35,521 bases of DNA from JACMNW01 sp043721855 (GCA_043721855.1 JAYSPY010000027.1:1-35521); one strand, 5' to 3'; positions 7,485-15,402 are shown, counted from the first letter of the stretch. The notes: generated by a model not told the origin, from the letters alone. Made by a program: numbers and translations.

Positions 7485-7525
7485 TTCGCCATTGGGCTCG
7501 AACCAATGGCGCCTTGAATGTTTCA
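7485..7525 (-). repeat. Type B palindromic mini-element, copy B6 (reverse orientation)
   Basis: Perfect 9-bp arms at 7487-7495 and 7503-7511 around GCTCGAA. The reverse complement of the hairpin differs by only one base from the hairpin of copy B1, in the loop. It interrupts orfB directly after YIERYNRV. Confidence 0.8.
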
Positions 7526-7850
7526 CTCCGGCACGAACGGCTCGACCAACAGATCATCGAAAGCATCGAGGAAGGCACAGGATCACGCCACACAATGGCT
7601 ATGGGCTTACAACAACGACCGCCCGAACATCGGCATCGGCGGTGTAACACCCGCACAAAATTGAAAATGGTTCAGTGAACTCTACGACTGCACCCCGTTG
7701 AAAATGGGGGGATTACCGGATTATCTTGATGCGAACGCGTCGGATGTGGTTAGGAATCTGTCTGATCAAACCGCGACGATACCGATATTGTCATCGGGGT
7801 CGCTCACAGCCAGTATGGCGGGCTTCAGTCTGCGCCCCACCCCCTTAAGA

Positions 7851-7878
7851 AAGGGTAAAAGAAATCTCGATTACCCTT
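7851..7878 (-). terminator. Possible transcription terminator after the aminotransferase gene
   Basis: AAGGGTAA at 7851-7858 and TTACCCTT at 7871-7878 form an 8-bp stem, 24 bp beyond the aminotransferase stop. On the minus strand the right arm is followed by TCTT rather than a long T run, so efficiency is uncertain. The rest of the 7691-7901 gap shows nothing recognisable. Confidence 0.45.
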
Positions 7879-7901
7879 ATATTCTAACACCTTACCAGCC
7901 G

Positions 7902-9296
7902 TTACGCGGACACCATCATCCCGTCTGCCTTCAACCCGGCATAAGCCTCATCCAGCGATTTCCGGGCCCGCGAAATCAGAATATCAATCTCATCAGTCGT
8001 GATCACCAGCGGCGGCGATATGATCATCCGATCCCCCACATGACGCATCACCAGATTATTGGCAAAACACCGCTCCCGCGTCCGGAAGCCGACCTTGCCC
8101 GCGTCGGACTTGAACTTAGCCCGCGTCGATTTATCCGGCGTCAAGGCCAGCGACCCCATCAGGCCCACCAGCTTTGTCTCCCCCACCATCGGATGATCGG
8201 CCAAGGCATGCCATTGTTCGGCCAGATACGGATGCGCCACGTTTTGCACATGTTCGACAAGGCCTTCTTCCTGAATGATCCGCAGGTTTTCCAGCGCCAC
8301 CGCCGCCGCCACCGGATGCCCGGAATAGGTATAGCCATGGTTGAAATCGCCCGATCCTTCAAAGGTATGGGCAATTTCATCACAGACAATCGACCCGCCG
8401 ATGGGCATATAGCCCGACGACAAACCCTTCGCGATGGTCATGATATGGGGGCGAATGCCAAAGGTCTGCGACCCAAACCAATTCCCCGTGCGGCCAAATC
8501 CCGTGATCACCTCATCCGCGATCAGCAGGATGCCATACTTATCGACAATCCGCTGAATTTCAGGCCAGTAGGTTGACGGCGGAATGATCACGCCACCGGC
8601 ACCCTGCACAGGTTCCGCAATAAACGCGGCGACGTTTTCAACGCCCAGTTCCAGTATTTTCGCCTCCAGCTCCTGCGCGCGCATCAGGCCGAAGGCGTCC
8701 GGTGTCATATCGCCGCCTTCGGCATACCAATGCGGCTGGCCGATATGCACGATGCCGTCAATCATGCCGCCATGCGCGTGGATATAGGTCATGCCCCCAA
8801 GGCTGCCACCGCCCATGGTGGAGCCGTGATAGCCATTCTTGCGGCCGATAAACACGCGCTTTTCGGGGTGGCCTTTGATATCCCAATAGCGGCGCACGAG
8901 GCGGATGTTGGTATCATTCGCCTCTGACCCCGATCCGGCAAAGAATACATGGTTCAAATCGCCCGGTGCCAGTTCGGCAATTTTTGCAGCCAGCGCAATG
9001 GCGGGCACATGCGTCGTCATGAAGAAGGTGTTGTAATAGCACAGTTCTTTGATCTGGCGTGCGGCCACATCGGCCAATTCATCGCGCCCATAGCCGATGT
9101 TCACGCACCACAGCCCCGCCATGCCGTCGATGATCTTGTTGCCGTCGCTGTCGGTCAGCCACACCCCCTTGGCTTGGGTCATCACCCGCGCGCCACGCGC
9201 GGCAAGTTCGCCATTGTCGGTGAACGGATGCATGTGGTGGGCCGCATCCAGCGCCTGCAATTCGGCCGTGGGCAGGTGGTTGGTGATCATGTTCAT
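7902..9296 (-). CDS. spuC: Class III PLP aminotransferase, putrescine/polyamine--pyruvate type (SpuC-like)
   Basis: A 464-residue omega-aminotransferase. Lys290 in MTIAKGLSSGY is the PLP lysine. Other family marks are the GSGSEANDTNIRLVR loop, YHGSTMGG, the Asp in LLIADEVITGFGRTG and the C-terminal MIISPPLVIT block. The N-terminus HHMHPFTDNGELAARGARV is very close to SpuC of Pseudomonas, which moves an amino group from putrescine or a similar amine to pyruvate. The exact donor here is not proven. GAGG 7 bp upstream supports ATG 9296. A GntR/FCD regulator lies directly upstream on the same strand, and the 98-bp gap between them holds a promoter with palindromic operator-like sites. An orphan polyamine-type binding protein lies 11 kb away. 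Confidence 0.88.
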   Translation of the reverse strand: MNMITNHLPTAELQALDAAHHMHPFTDNGELAARGARVMTQAKGVWLTDSDGNKIIDGMAGLWCVNIGYGRDELADVAARQIKELCYYNTFFMTTHVPAIALAAKIAELAPGDLNHVFFAGSGSEANDTNIRLVRRYWDIKGHPEKRVFIGRKNGYHGSTMGGGSLGGMTYIHAHGGMIDGIVHIGQPHWYAEGGDMTPDAFGLMRAQELEAKILELGVENVAAFIAEPVQGAGGVIIPPSTYWPEIQRIVDKYGILLIADEVITGFGRTGNWFGSQTFGIRPHIMTIAKGLSSGYMPIGGSIVCDEIAHTFEGSGDFNHGYTYSGHPVAAAVALENLRIIQEEGLVEHVQNVAHPYLAEQWHALADHPMVGETKLVGLMGSLALTPDKSTRAKFKSDAGKVGFRTRERCFANNLVMRHVGDRMIISPPLVITTDEIDILISRARKSLDEAYAGLKADGMMVSA

Positions 9297-9356
9297 GGGC
9301 TGCCTCGCTGCGGAAAATATCGGGGAGAGTCGGCCATAAGCACGACCTGTTGCGCA

Positions 9357-9403
9357 AGGATATGATCAAATTCTGCCGAGTTCAAGAAATTTGATCAAAT
9401 TTC
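9357..9403 (-). promoter_or_regulatory. Promoter of the aminotransferase gene with overlapping palindromic operator
   Basis: On the minus strand TTGAAC (9380-9385) and TATCCT (9357-9362) are spaced by 17 bp. The perfect 18-bp palindrome GAAATTTGATCAAATTTC (9386-9403) abuts the -35 box and overlaps the stop codon of the upstream regulator gene. A second TGATCAAATT copy (9363-9372) lies just upstream of the -10 box, 29 bp from the first. This is the expected layout for repression by a dimeric regulator such as the adjacent GntR protein. Confidence 0.6.
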
Positions 9404-10072
9404 GCCAGATGCCAGCGCGAGGCGCACCTGATCAAGCCCTTGTGCGATATCCCCTTCAATCGCGCGGGCCACTGCCGGGCCATCGCCTGCGCGCATTGCG
9501 GCCAAAGCCGCGCCATGCTGGTCGGGCAACAGGCGCACGTTTTCAGAGGTGCAGACCACCCGAAGCGATGGCCCGAACCGCAACCAAAGTGACCGCGCGA
9601 TATCCACCAGTATCGGCGCGCCTGACGCCTCGTATAGCGCAAAATGAAAGCGGTGATTGGCTTTCAGATAGCCATGCACGTCACCTGCCTGAATGGCGTT
9701 GTCAACCGCGCGGTCAATCTGTTCAAGCTGGGCAATCAATTCGGGCGACATCGACGCCATCGCCAGTTCCGCCAGATGCGGCTCAACGCTCAACCGCGCA
9801 AAGGCCACCTGATCCACCAAAGCGCGCGTCAGATGCGGCACCGATACGCGGCGGTTGCCTTGTGGCAGCAACGCGCCCTCTGCCGCCAGACGCCGGATCG
9901 CCTCGCGCACCGGCGTCATGCCCGCATCCAGATCGCGGGTCAGGCCCTGAATGGTCACCGGTTGGCCCGGTTCCAAATGCCCAAAAAGCACCATGTCGCG
10001 CAAGGTTCCATAGGTCACTTCATGCGAGGGTATTTTGCGTGTCTCTGCGTCCATCCGCCCCAAACTCATCAT
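9395..10072 (-). CDS. GntR-family (FCD/FadR subfamily) transcriptional regulator
   Basis: A protein of about 225 residues. The N-terminal winged helix reads VTYGTLRDMVLFGHLEPGQ through DAGMTPVREAIRRLAAEGAL to RRVSVP, the standard GntR HTH. The rest is an all-helical FCD effector domain with the metal-binding pattern HRFHFALYEAS and a later DQHGAALAAM His. FCD domains bind small carboxylates through a metal ion. The start is uncertain: ATG 10072, 10069 or 10054 are all possible, and none has a strong ribosome binding site. It lies upstream of the aminotransferase and diverges from the isomerase/oxidoreductase operon, so it could control either. The palindrome just upstream of the aminotransferase promoter favours that target. 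Confidence 0.87.
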   Translation of the reverse strand: MMSLGRMDAETRKIPSHEVTYGTLRDMVLFGHLEPGQPVTIQGLTRDLDAGMTPVREAIRRLAAEGALLPQGNRRVSVPHLTRALVDQVAFARLSVEPHLAELAMASMSPELIAQLEQIDRAVDNAIQAGDVHGYLKANHRFHFALYEASGAPILVDIARSLWLRFGPSLRVVCTSENVRLLPDQHGAALAAMRAGDGPAVARAIEGDIAQGLDQVRLALASGEI

Positions 10073-10235
10073 CTTTGAACACCGCTTATGGTGCCGGGAA
10101 CGCCCGCAATCAAGCCGAATGGCCATGCTGGGGCCTGCTCGCGCAAACTTTTGCACAGCTTGACCCTTCCCTCAGCCTCACCAACATGGCAACCTTGTTC
10201 AAATCGCAGATCAGGGCGCTGCCGGGGGGGAATCT

Positions 10236-11291
10236 ATGAAAACCATGAAGGGCCCTGCCCTGTTTCTGGCACAGTTTGCGGGCGATGCGGCCCCGTTCAA
10301 TTCGTGGGCAGGCATCACCGAATGGGCGGCAGATGCGGGCTATGTCGGGGTGCAGGTGCCAAGCTGGGATGCACGCCTGTTCGATCTGGAAAAAGCCGCA
10401 GCATCGAAAGCCTATTGCGATGACATCAAAGGCGTCGCCGCCGAATCCGGCATTCAGATCACCGAATTGTCCACCCACCTGCAGGGCCAGTTGGTCGCCG
10501 TCCACCCCGCCTATGACGACGCGTTTGATGGCTTCGCCGCCCCGTCTGTGCGCGGCAACCCAAAGGCGAGGGCTGCTTGGGCGGTGGATCAGGTCAAACT
10601 GGCGCTGACAGCATCCAAAAACCTTGGCCTCACCGCGCATGCGACGTTTTCCGGCGCGCTCGCTTGGCCCTATGTCTACCCATGGCCGCAACGCCCGGCT
10701 GGCTTGGTTGAGGCCGCGTTTGATGAATTGGCCAAACGCTGGCTGCCCATCCTGAACCATGCGAACGAGTGCGGGATAGATGTTTGCTATGAAATTCATC
10801 CCGGCGAAGACCTGCATGATGGCGTGACGTTTGAGATGTTCCTCGACCGTGTCGGTAACCATACGCGTGCCAACATGCTGTATGACCCCAGCCATTATGT
10901 GCTGCAACATCTTGATTACCTTGCTAATATCGACATCTATCACGACCGCATCAAGATGTTCCACGTCAAGGATGCCGAATTCAACCCCACCGGGCGGCAG
11001 GGCGTTTATGGCGGCTATCAGTCGTGGATCAACCGGGCGGGGCGGTTCCGGTCACTGGGCGATGGACAGGTTGATTTCGGATCGGTGTTTTCCAAACTCG
11101 CCCAATACGGCTTTGATGGCTGGGCCGTGGTGGAATGGGAATGTGCCATCAAAAACGCCGAAGACGGCGCGCGCGAAGGGTCGGAATTCGTCCGCGCGCA
11201 TATCATTCGCGTGACCGAGCGCGCCTTCGATGATTTCGCGGATGCTGGCACAGATCATGCTGCAAACCGCCGCATGTTGGGATTGGAATAA
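10236..11291 (+). CDS. Sugar phosphate isomerase/epimerase-like TIM-barrel protein
   Basis: A 351-residue xylose-isomerase-like TIM-barrel protein (AP-endonuclease 2 superfamily). Metal and substrate residues expected for the family are visible in ITELSTHLQGQ, CYEIHPGEDLHDG, MLYDPSHYVLQ and IKMFHVKDAEF, where His, Glu and Asp coordinate the metal. The C-terminal VVEWECA gives the last acidic ligand. A GGGGGGG stretch precedes ATG 10236. The next gene starts 3 bp after its stop and encodes a Gfo/Idh/MocA dehydrogenase. This pair is common in sugar or cyclitol catabolic operons, where the dehydrogenase makes a keto-sugar or keto-inositol and the barrel protein isomerises or dehydrates it. No transporter is nearby, so the substrate is unknown. 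Confidence 0.85.
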   Translation: MKTMKGPALFLAQFAGDAAPFNSWAGITEWAADAGYVGVQVPSWDARLFDLEKAAASKAYCDDIKGVAAESGIQITELSTHLQGQLVAVHPAYDDAFDGFAAPSVRGNPKARAAWAVDQVKLALTASKNLGLTAHATFSGALAWPYVYPWPQRPAGLVEAAFDELAKRWLPILNHANECGIDVCYEIHPGEDLHDGVTFEMFLDRVGNHTRANMLYDPSHYVLQHLDYLANIDIYHDRIKMFHVKDAEFNPTGRQGVYGGYQSWINRAGRFRSLGDGQVDFGSVFSKLAQYGFDGWAVVEWECAIKNAEDGAREGSEFVRAHIIRVTERAFDDFADAGTDHAANRRMLGLE

Positions 11292-11294
11292 ACC

Positions 11295-12464
11295 ATGGCA
11301 ATCACTGGCGCACATGTGGCACGATCCCCCCGCATCCGGCTTGGCATGGTTGGCGGTGGCCGCGATGCCTTTATCGGGGCTGTGCATCGCATCGCATCGC
11401 GGATTGATGATCAATATGAACTGGTTGCCGGATGTTTTTCATCCAGCGCCGAAAAATCCTTGGCCTCTGCCGCCGATCTTGGCGTGGCGCGCGCCTATGC
11501 CAGTTTTGACGAGATGGCCGCACGCGAAGCCCGCCGCAAAGACGGGATCGAGGTGGTGGCCATCGTGACCCCAAACCATATGCACGCCCCCGTGGCGTTG
11601 CAATTTATCAAACGCGGCATCCATGTGATTTGCGACAAACCGCTGACCGCGACCCTGCCAGAGGCGAAAAAGCTGGCGCGCGCCGCCGAAGCTTCCGGCG
11701 TCATTTTCGCACTGACCCACAATTACACGGGCTACCCCATGGTGCGCCAAGCCAAAGCCATGGTTGATGCAGGAACGCTTGGCGATATTCGTCTGGTTCA
11801 GGTGGAATATGCCCAAGACTGGCTGGCCGAACCGCTTGAGACGACCGGCCAGAAACAGGCCGACTGGCGCACCGACCCAGCCCGCACAGGTGCTGGCGGA
11901 TCAACCGGCGATATTGGCACCCACGCGTTCAACCTTGCCAATTTCGTGTCTGGTCTGACGCTGGAAAGCCTTTGCGCCGATCTGCAAAGCTTTGTTCCGC
12001 GGCGGCGGGTTGATGACAACGCCCATGTGATGCTGCGCTACACGTCGGGCGCGCGCGGGATGCTGTGGTGTTCACAGGTGGCGTCAGGCTGCGAAAACGG
12101 CCTGCGTTTGCGTATATTCGGCACCAAAGCCGGCATTGAATGGGCGCAAGAAGACCCGAACTACCTGTGGGTCACCCCGCTTGGCGCCCCGCGCTACCGC
12201 CTGACACGCGGCGGACATGGCACCGGGCCAGAGGCGGCAAGGATGACCCGCATACCGCCCGGCCATCCCGAAGGCTACCTTGAAGGCTTTGCCAATATCT
12301 ATGCCGAGGCCGCCCGCGCCATCCTTGCCCGCCGCGATGGCACAGCATTGGACGGCGCGGTTACCTTTCCGGGGTTGAAAGAAGGGCTTGAAGGCGTGGC
12401 CTTCGTCGACGCCTGCGTGCGGTCATCCAAACGGAATGGGGTCTGGACCAGCCTTGCGCTGTAG
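11295..12464 (+). CDS. Gfo/Idh/MocA-family NAD(P)-dependent oxidoreductase
   Basis: A 389-residue protein. The N-terminal Rossmann fold begins RLGMVGGGRDAFIGAVHR. VAIVTPNHMHAPVALQFIKR and HVICDKPLTATLPEA give the EKP-like motif, here DKP, whose Lys is catalytic. The C-terminal mixed alpha/beta domain carries GDIGTHAFNLANFVSG with the family His. Enzymes of this family oxidise sugar or inositol hydroxyls with NAD(P). Translation is probably coupled to the preceding TIM-barrel gene. It is followed by AT-rich palindromes that form the transcript end facing trgB. Confidence 0.88.
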   Translation: MAITGAHVARSPRIRLGMVGGGRDAFIGAVHRIASRIDDQYELVAGCFSSSAEKSLASAADLGVARAYASFDEMAAREARRKDGIEVVAIVTPNHMHAPVALQFIKRGIHVICDKPLTATLPEAKKLARAAEASGVIFALTHNYTGYPMVRQAKAMVDAGTLGDIRLVQVEYAQDWLAEPLETTGQKQADWRTDPARTGAGGSTGDIGTHAFNLANFVSGLTLESLCADLQSFVPRRRVDDNAHVMLRYTSGARGMLWCSQVASGCENGLRLRIFGTKAGIEWAQEDPNYLWVTPLGAPRYRLTRGGHGTGPEAARMTRIPPGHPEGYLEGFANIYAEAARAILARRDGTALDGAVTFPGLKEGLEGVAFVDACVRSSKRNGVWTSLAL

Positions 12465-12468
12465 GCAC

Positions 12469-12513
12469 CCGGAATTTTCGAAAATTCCGGTCCAGGTTTT
12501 TCGAAAAATCCGG
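12469..12513. terminator. Bidirectional terminator between convergent genes (two AT-rich palindromes)
   Basis: GGAATTTTCGAAAATTCC (12471-12488) is a perfect palindrome that extends two more base pairs on each side. A second hairpin with TTTTTC/GAAAAA arms follows at 12495-12511. The pair lies between the oxidoreductase stop (12464) and the trgB stop (12522), so it can end both transcripts. Confidence 0.7.
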
Positions 12514-12521
12514 GCTGAAAC

Positions 12522-13643
12522 CTACGTCCCCCGCAACCGCCCGCGTTCGCGTTGCAACCACAGCGCTGTCAGGATCAGCGGCGCATTCGATGCCTCGCCT
12601 GATGCCACCAACGCCATCAGACTGTCAAACGACACCAGATGCCCGCGAATATCTTCCGCCTCGCCCTCAACCCCAAACACCCCTGCGCAATCATCGTGCA
12701 GATCGCACAGGGCGATATAAGAATATAGAAACTCTGTCTTCGCCCCCGGCGTCGGGTAATATCCAGCCACAGGCAACAACGCCCCCAGCACCAATCCTGC
12801 CTCTTCCACCGCTTCGCGCCGGGCCGCTTCTTCTGGCGTCTCGCCCGGATCAATCCGGCCTGCAATCGCCTCCAGCTGCCACGGGTTCGCATCGCCACGC
12901 GCAAACGGCCCTGCGCGAAACTGTTCCACCAGCAGCACCCGGTCGCGCACCGGATCATAGGGCAGCACCGTCACCGCATCGCCGGAAATAAACGTAGCTC
13001 TGTTCACAACCCGGCTCATCGTGCCATCAAAGCGGCGATAGGTTAGGTCATATTCCTCGACGCTAAAGAAATTGGCATAGGGGTAATGGCGCGTTTCAAC
13101 AGACACATCGCCCATAGCCATCTTGCGGCGCAGTGACGTGGGTCCGGGCACCCCGGCCCGCACCCGCGCCGCACCCCGTGCCAGCATCGCGCCGCGCCGC
13201 TTGGCAATCAAAGGTGCATTGACCAGACCATAAAGCGCCATCACATCATCGGCGGTCGCGGTCACTGTATCACCCCAAACCGCCGCCCAATCCGCGATGA
13301 GCCAAGGCCGGCCCGGCGACCAGATACTGCAATCGGGAAAATACACGGTCGCTGACGCCGGGCCAGCATCCGTCATCACCTGCATCTGCCGTTTTTCCAC
13401 CGAATAGCTGCCGGTATAGAAATCAAGCCGCGCCAGATCATCCGCATCAAGCCCCTGCAGCACAACCCCGACAGCCGATGCGCCGTTTTGATCTTGGATC
13501 ATGGGAAACGCCTGATCTTGCACCCACGACACTGCATGATCAGGCAAAACCGCAGGCACGCTGTCCACGTCGCGCCCAAGAACCACCCGTAACAGCGGCG
13601 CGTGACACAGCGTGCCATAAAAGAACAAGCTCACCATCGCCAT
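12522..13643 (-). CDS. trgB: TrgB-like protein: gamma-glutamylcyclotransferase-like domain fused to Nudix hydrolase
   Basis: A 373-residue two-domain protein. Residues 1-160 form an AIG2/GGCT-like domain starting FFYGTLCHAPLLRVVLGR and containing LARLDFYTGSYSVEKRQM, whose Glu fits the family's acid residue. Residues about 180-370 form an ADP-ribose-pyrophosphatase-type Nudix domain. The Nudix box runs through GRIDPGETPEEAARREAVEE from about residue 261, and FLYSYIALC follows. The stop codon of trgA overlaps this start by one base. In Rhodobacter sphaeroides trgA and trgB are known tellurite-resistance genes, and the TrgA homologue beside it supports the name. How a GGCT-like domain helps a Nudix enzyme is not known to me. 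Confidence 0.85.
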   Translation of the reverse strand: MAMVSLFFYGTLCHAPLLRVVLGRDVDSVPAVLPDHAVSWVQDQAFPMIQDQNGASAVGVVLQGLDADDLARLDFYTGSYSVEKRQMQVMTDAGPASATVYFPDCSIWSPGRPWLIADWAAVWGDTVTATADDVMALYGLVNAPLIAKRRGAMLARGAARVRAGVPGPTSLRRKMAMGDVSVETRHYPYANFFSVEEYDLTYRRFDGTMSRVVNRATFISGDAVTVLPYDPVRDRVLLVEQFRAGPFARGDANPWQLEAIAGRIDPGETPEEAARREAVEEAGLVLGALLPVAGYYPTPGAKTEFLYSYIALCDLHDDCAGVFGVEGEAEDIRGHLVSFDSLMALVASGEASNAPLILTALWLQRERGRLRGT

Positions 13644-14086
13644 CAGGACCAGCGCTTACCAGCCCATTCGCTGATGGCCCCGCCGATCAGACCACCAAGC
13701 AAAAACGTGCCCAAAATCTTTGGCGTCAGCAGCACCTTGCCGTAATCCAACATCAAACCAACCGCTGACACCACAGCCTCCATCGGGCCGTCATAGCGGC
13801 TCACATTCATCGACCGTTTGACCATTTCATAGATCGCAAACACCAACACCGCCCAGACCACAATGGTGATAGCCGTGCGCACACCAGACCCCATTGCATC
13901 CCGGTAGCCATGCCCGGTTAGCCGACCCATCACCAACCAGCCGTTCACCAACCCGATAAAGGCGACGATGGGGACAAAATAACCAAATTGTATGCCTTCC
14001 GGAAAAGCCGGTTTCACCACCGTCGCCGCAACCGCCCCGAAAATCGCAAAACATAGGGCCGCGGCGAATTTAGAGGCTGTGGGCAT
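13643..14086 (-). CDS. trgA: TrgA-family inner-membrane protein (tellurite resistance)
   Basis: A 147-residue protein with about four transmembrane segments: near 8-24, 33-50, 70-90 (TAITIVVWAVLVFAIYEM) and 120-140 (ILGTFLLGGLIGGAISEWAG). A conserved SRYDGPMEAVVSA stretch lies between the third and fourth. Length, topology and the RYDGP block match the TrgA family of Rhodobacteraceae, required with TrgB for tellurite resistance in R. sphaeroides. The biochemical role is unknown. It starts 7 bp after the cyclopropane-synthase gene and overlaps trgB, so translation is likely coupled through the operon. Confidence 0.85.
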   Translation of the reverse strand: MPTASKFAAALCFAIFGAVAATVVKPAFPEGIQFGYFVPIVAFIGLVNGWLVMGRLTGHGYRDAMGSGVRTAITIVVWAVLVFAIYEMVKRSMNVSRYDGPMEAVVSAVGLMLDYGKVLLTPKILGTFLLGGLIGGAISEWAGKRWS

Positions 14087-14093
14087 GATGGCT

Positions 14094-15305
14094 CTACCTT
14101 GGGCGTGTGACGGTGATTTGCACTACATCGCAGTTTCCGCCCTGAAACGCCCCCGCGCAAGAGGTAAGGTAGAAATTCCACATCCGCCGAAACCGGTCAT
14201 CAAAACCCATATGCGCCACTTCATCCCAGCGATGGTTGAACGCATCATGCCAACGGCGCAGGGTTTCGCTATAGCTTTGGCCAAATTCGATGGAACTGCG
14301 GACGGTCAATCCGGCCCGGCTAACCTGTTGCCGCAACACAGCGGGTGATGGCAACATGCCGCCCGGAAAGATGTATTTCTGAATGAAATCAACGCCGCGC
14401 TTGTACACATGCCAGCGTTTATCGGGCACGGTGATTATCTGCAACGTCGCATGGCCGCCCGGTTTCAGGCGGTCACGCAGAGTGTCAAAATAAATCGGCC
14501 AATACTTTTCGCCAACCGCTTCAAACATCTCGATGCTGGCAATACCGTCATAAGACCCGCGCTCATCGCGGTAATCTTGCATCTTTATCTCTACCATGTC
14601 TGACAGCCCCGCCTTGGCAATACGGGCCACGGCATAGTCATGCTGGGCTTGGCTGATGGTCAAACCGGTTACCTTCAGACCGCGCGCCTTAGCTGCATAT
14701 TCGGCAAAACCGCCCCAGCCACAGCCAATTTCCAACACATGATCGCCGGGTTTCACGCCCATCTGATCTACCATGCTGGCGTATTTCTGGGTCTGCGCGT
14801 CGGCCAGAGTTTCCGCACCCGATACGAACTTGGCCGATGAATAGGTCATCGTTTCGTCCAGCCAAAGCCCGTAAAAATCATTGCCCAGATCATAGTGCTG
14901 CGCGATGTTCTTGCGGGCCTGCTTGCGCGAGTTGCCGCGCAACCAATGGCGCGCTTTTTCATAGATGCGCACCAAGGCCATGCCGGGATAGCCATCATAG
15001 ACATGATTATTATCCGTGTGGATAAGGTCCATAAAGGCTTGCAGGTCAGAAGTGCTCCACCACCCTTCCAGATAGGCATCGCAAAAACCAAGGTCGCCTT
15101 CACGTATCAGACGGGCAAAAGTATCGGGGTTGTGCACCACCAATTCCGCCGAGGGTCCGGGCTTTTTGCCTTCGGCGCGAAACACGCGCCCGTCCGGCAG
15201 CACGAAATCCAGCCGGCCATATTCCAGATTGCGCACAACCTCATAAGCCAGGCCAAAATATCGCGGCAGGCCGGACTGGCCTTTTGTGGTTGTCAGAATG
15301 GTCAT
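14094..15305 (-). CDS. cfa: Cyclopropane-fatty-acid-synthase-like SAM methyltransferase
   Basis: A 403-residue protein. The N-terminal lipid-binding part includes FCDAYLEGWWSTSDLQAFMD. The catalytic part starts NIAQHYDLGNDFYGLWLDET, with the SAM motif HVLEIGCGWGGFAEYA, then ASIEMFEAVGEKYWP and FIQKYIFPGGMLPSP, all hallmarks of CfaS. Such enzymes transfer a methylene or methyl group to phospholipid acyl-chain double bonds. It sits between photolyase and trgA. In Rhodobacter the photolyase and a Cfa-type gene belong to the sigma-E singlet-oxygen response, and related methyltransferases help make furan fatty acids. A TTGACA hexamer in the 97-bp gap upstream might give it an extra promoter. Confidence 0.9.
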   Translation of the reverse strand: MTILTTTKGQSGLPRYFGLAYEVVRNLEYGRLDFVLPDGRVFRAEGKKPGPSAELVVHNPDTFARLIREGDLGFCDAYLEGWWSTSDLQAFMDLIHTDNNHVYDGYPGMALVRIYEKARHWLRGNSRKQARKNIAQHYDLGNDFYGLWLDETMTYSSAKFVSGAETLADAQTQKYASMVDQMGVKPGDHVLEIGCGWGGFAEYAAKARGLKVTGLTISQAQHDYAVARIAKAGLSDMVEIKMQDYRDERGSYDGIASIEMFEAVGEKYWPIYFDTLRDRLKPGGHATLQIITVPDKRWHVYKRGVDFIQKYIFPGGMLPSPAVLRQQVSRAGLTVRSSIEFGQSYSETLRRWHDAFNHRWDEVAHMGFDDRFRRMWNFYLTSCAGAFQGGNCDVVQITVTRPR

Positions 15306-15402
15306 ATCTTCCCCGAAGCAATTTTGTTCGCAGTACCGTCTGTTGCGATACCTGTTTTACGTGTCAAAGACGCCAATAGTTTCACAATTCGGCCCACCGC
15401 AT

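Larger units (their letters stand above)
6681..7677 (+). pseudogene. IS3-family OrfB transposase, broken by five palindromic insertions
   Basis: Recoverable blocks in order are CRTFWVCATCYRYNPK, EIADLLVGLTDARKTWGFGL, YRIYCELDLNLR, the WSMD block (first catalytic Asp), FMADRLGDGRAFRLLNVLDD, RVDNGPEYISKNLARWAEKH (second Asp), IQPGQPQH, YIERYNRV (catalytic Glu), and the tail YNNDRPNIGIGG. Inserts sit at about 6757-6799, 6950-7000, 7240-7282, 7418-7458 and 7485-7525. A further insert of about 20 bp follows the WSMD codons at about 7080-7100. A single extra G near 7573 shifts the frame in the EEAQDHATQW region. With the inserts removed, the text reads as a near-complete OrfB. Confidence 0.85.
6665..7690 (+). 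mobile_element. Decayed IS3-family element (copy 2), 5' truncated
   Basis: Only the orfB part of a second IS3-family element remains, on the plus strand, and orfA is gone. Its protein blocks (WNHKRVYRIYCELDLNLR, RKRLKRDKPDALAVP, DDFNREGLGIEVDFSLP) belong to a different IS3 subgroup from copy 1, so the two remnants are not recent duplicates. The 3' end is preserved up to a KLKMVQ stop at 7675-7677, followed by a GGGGGGATTACCGG end-like sequence (7706-7719). Five palindromic elements interrupt it. Confidence 0.85.

Noticed and set aside
15306..15402. Second RpoE promoter before the cyclopropane synthase gene
   Set aside because: No TGATCC-like -35 element is present. There is a TTGACA hexamer but no convincing -10 at the right distance.
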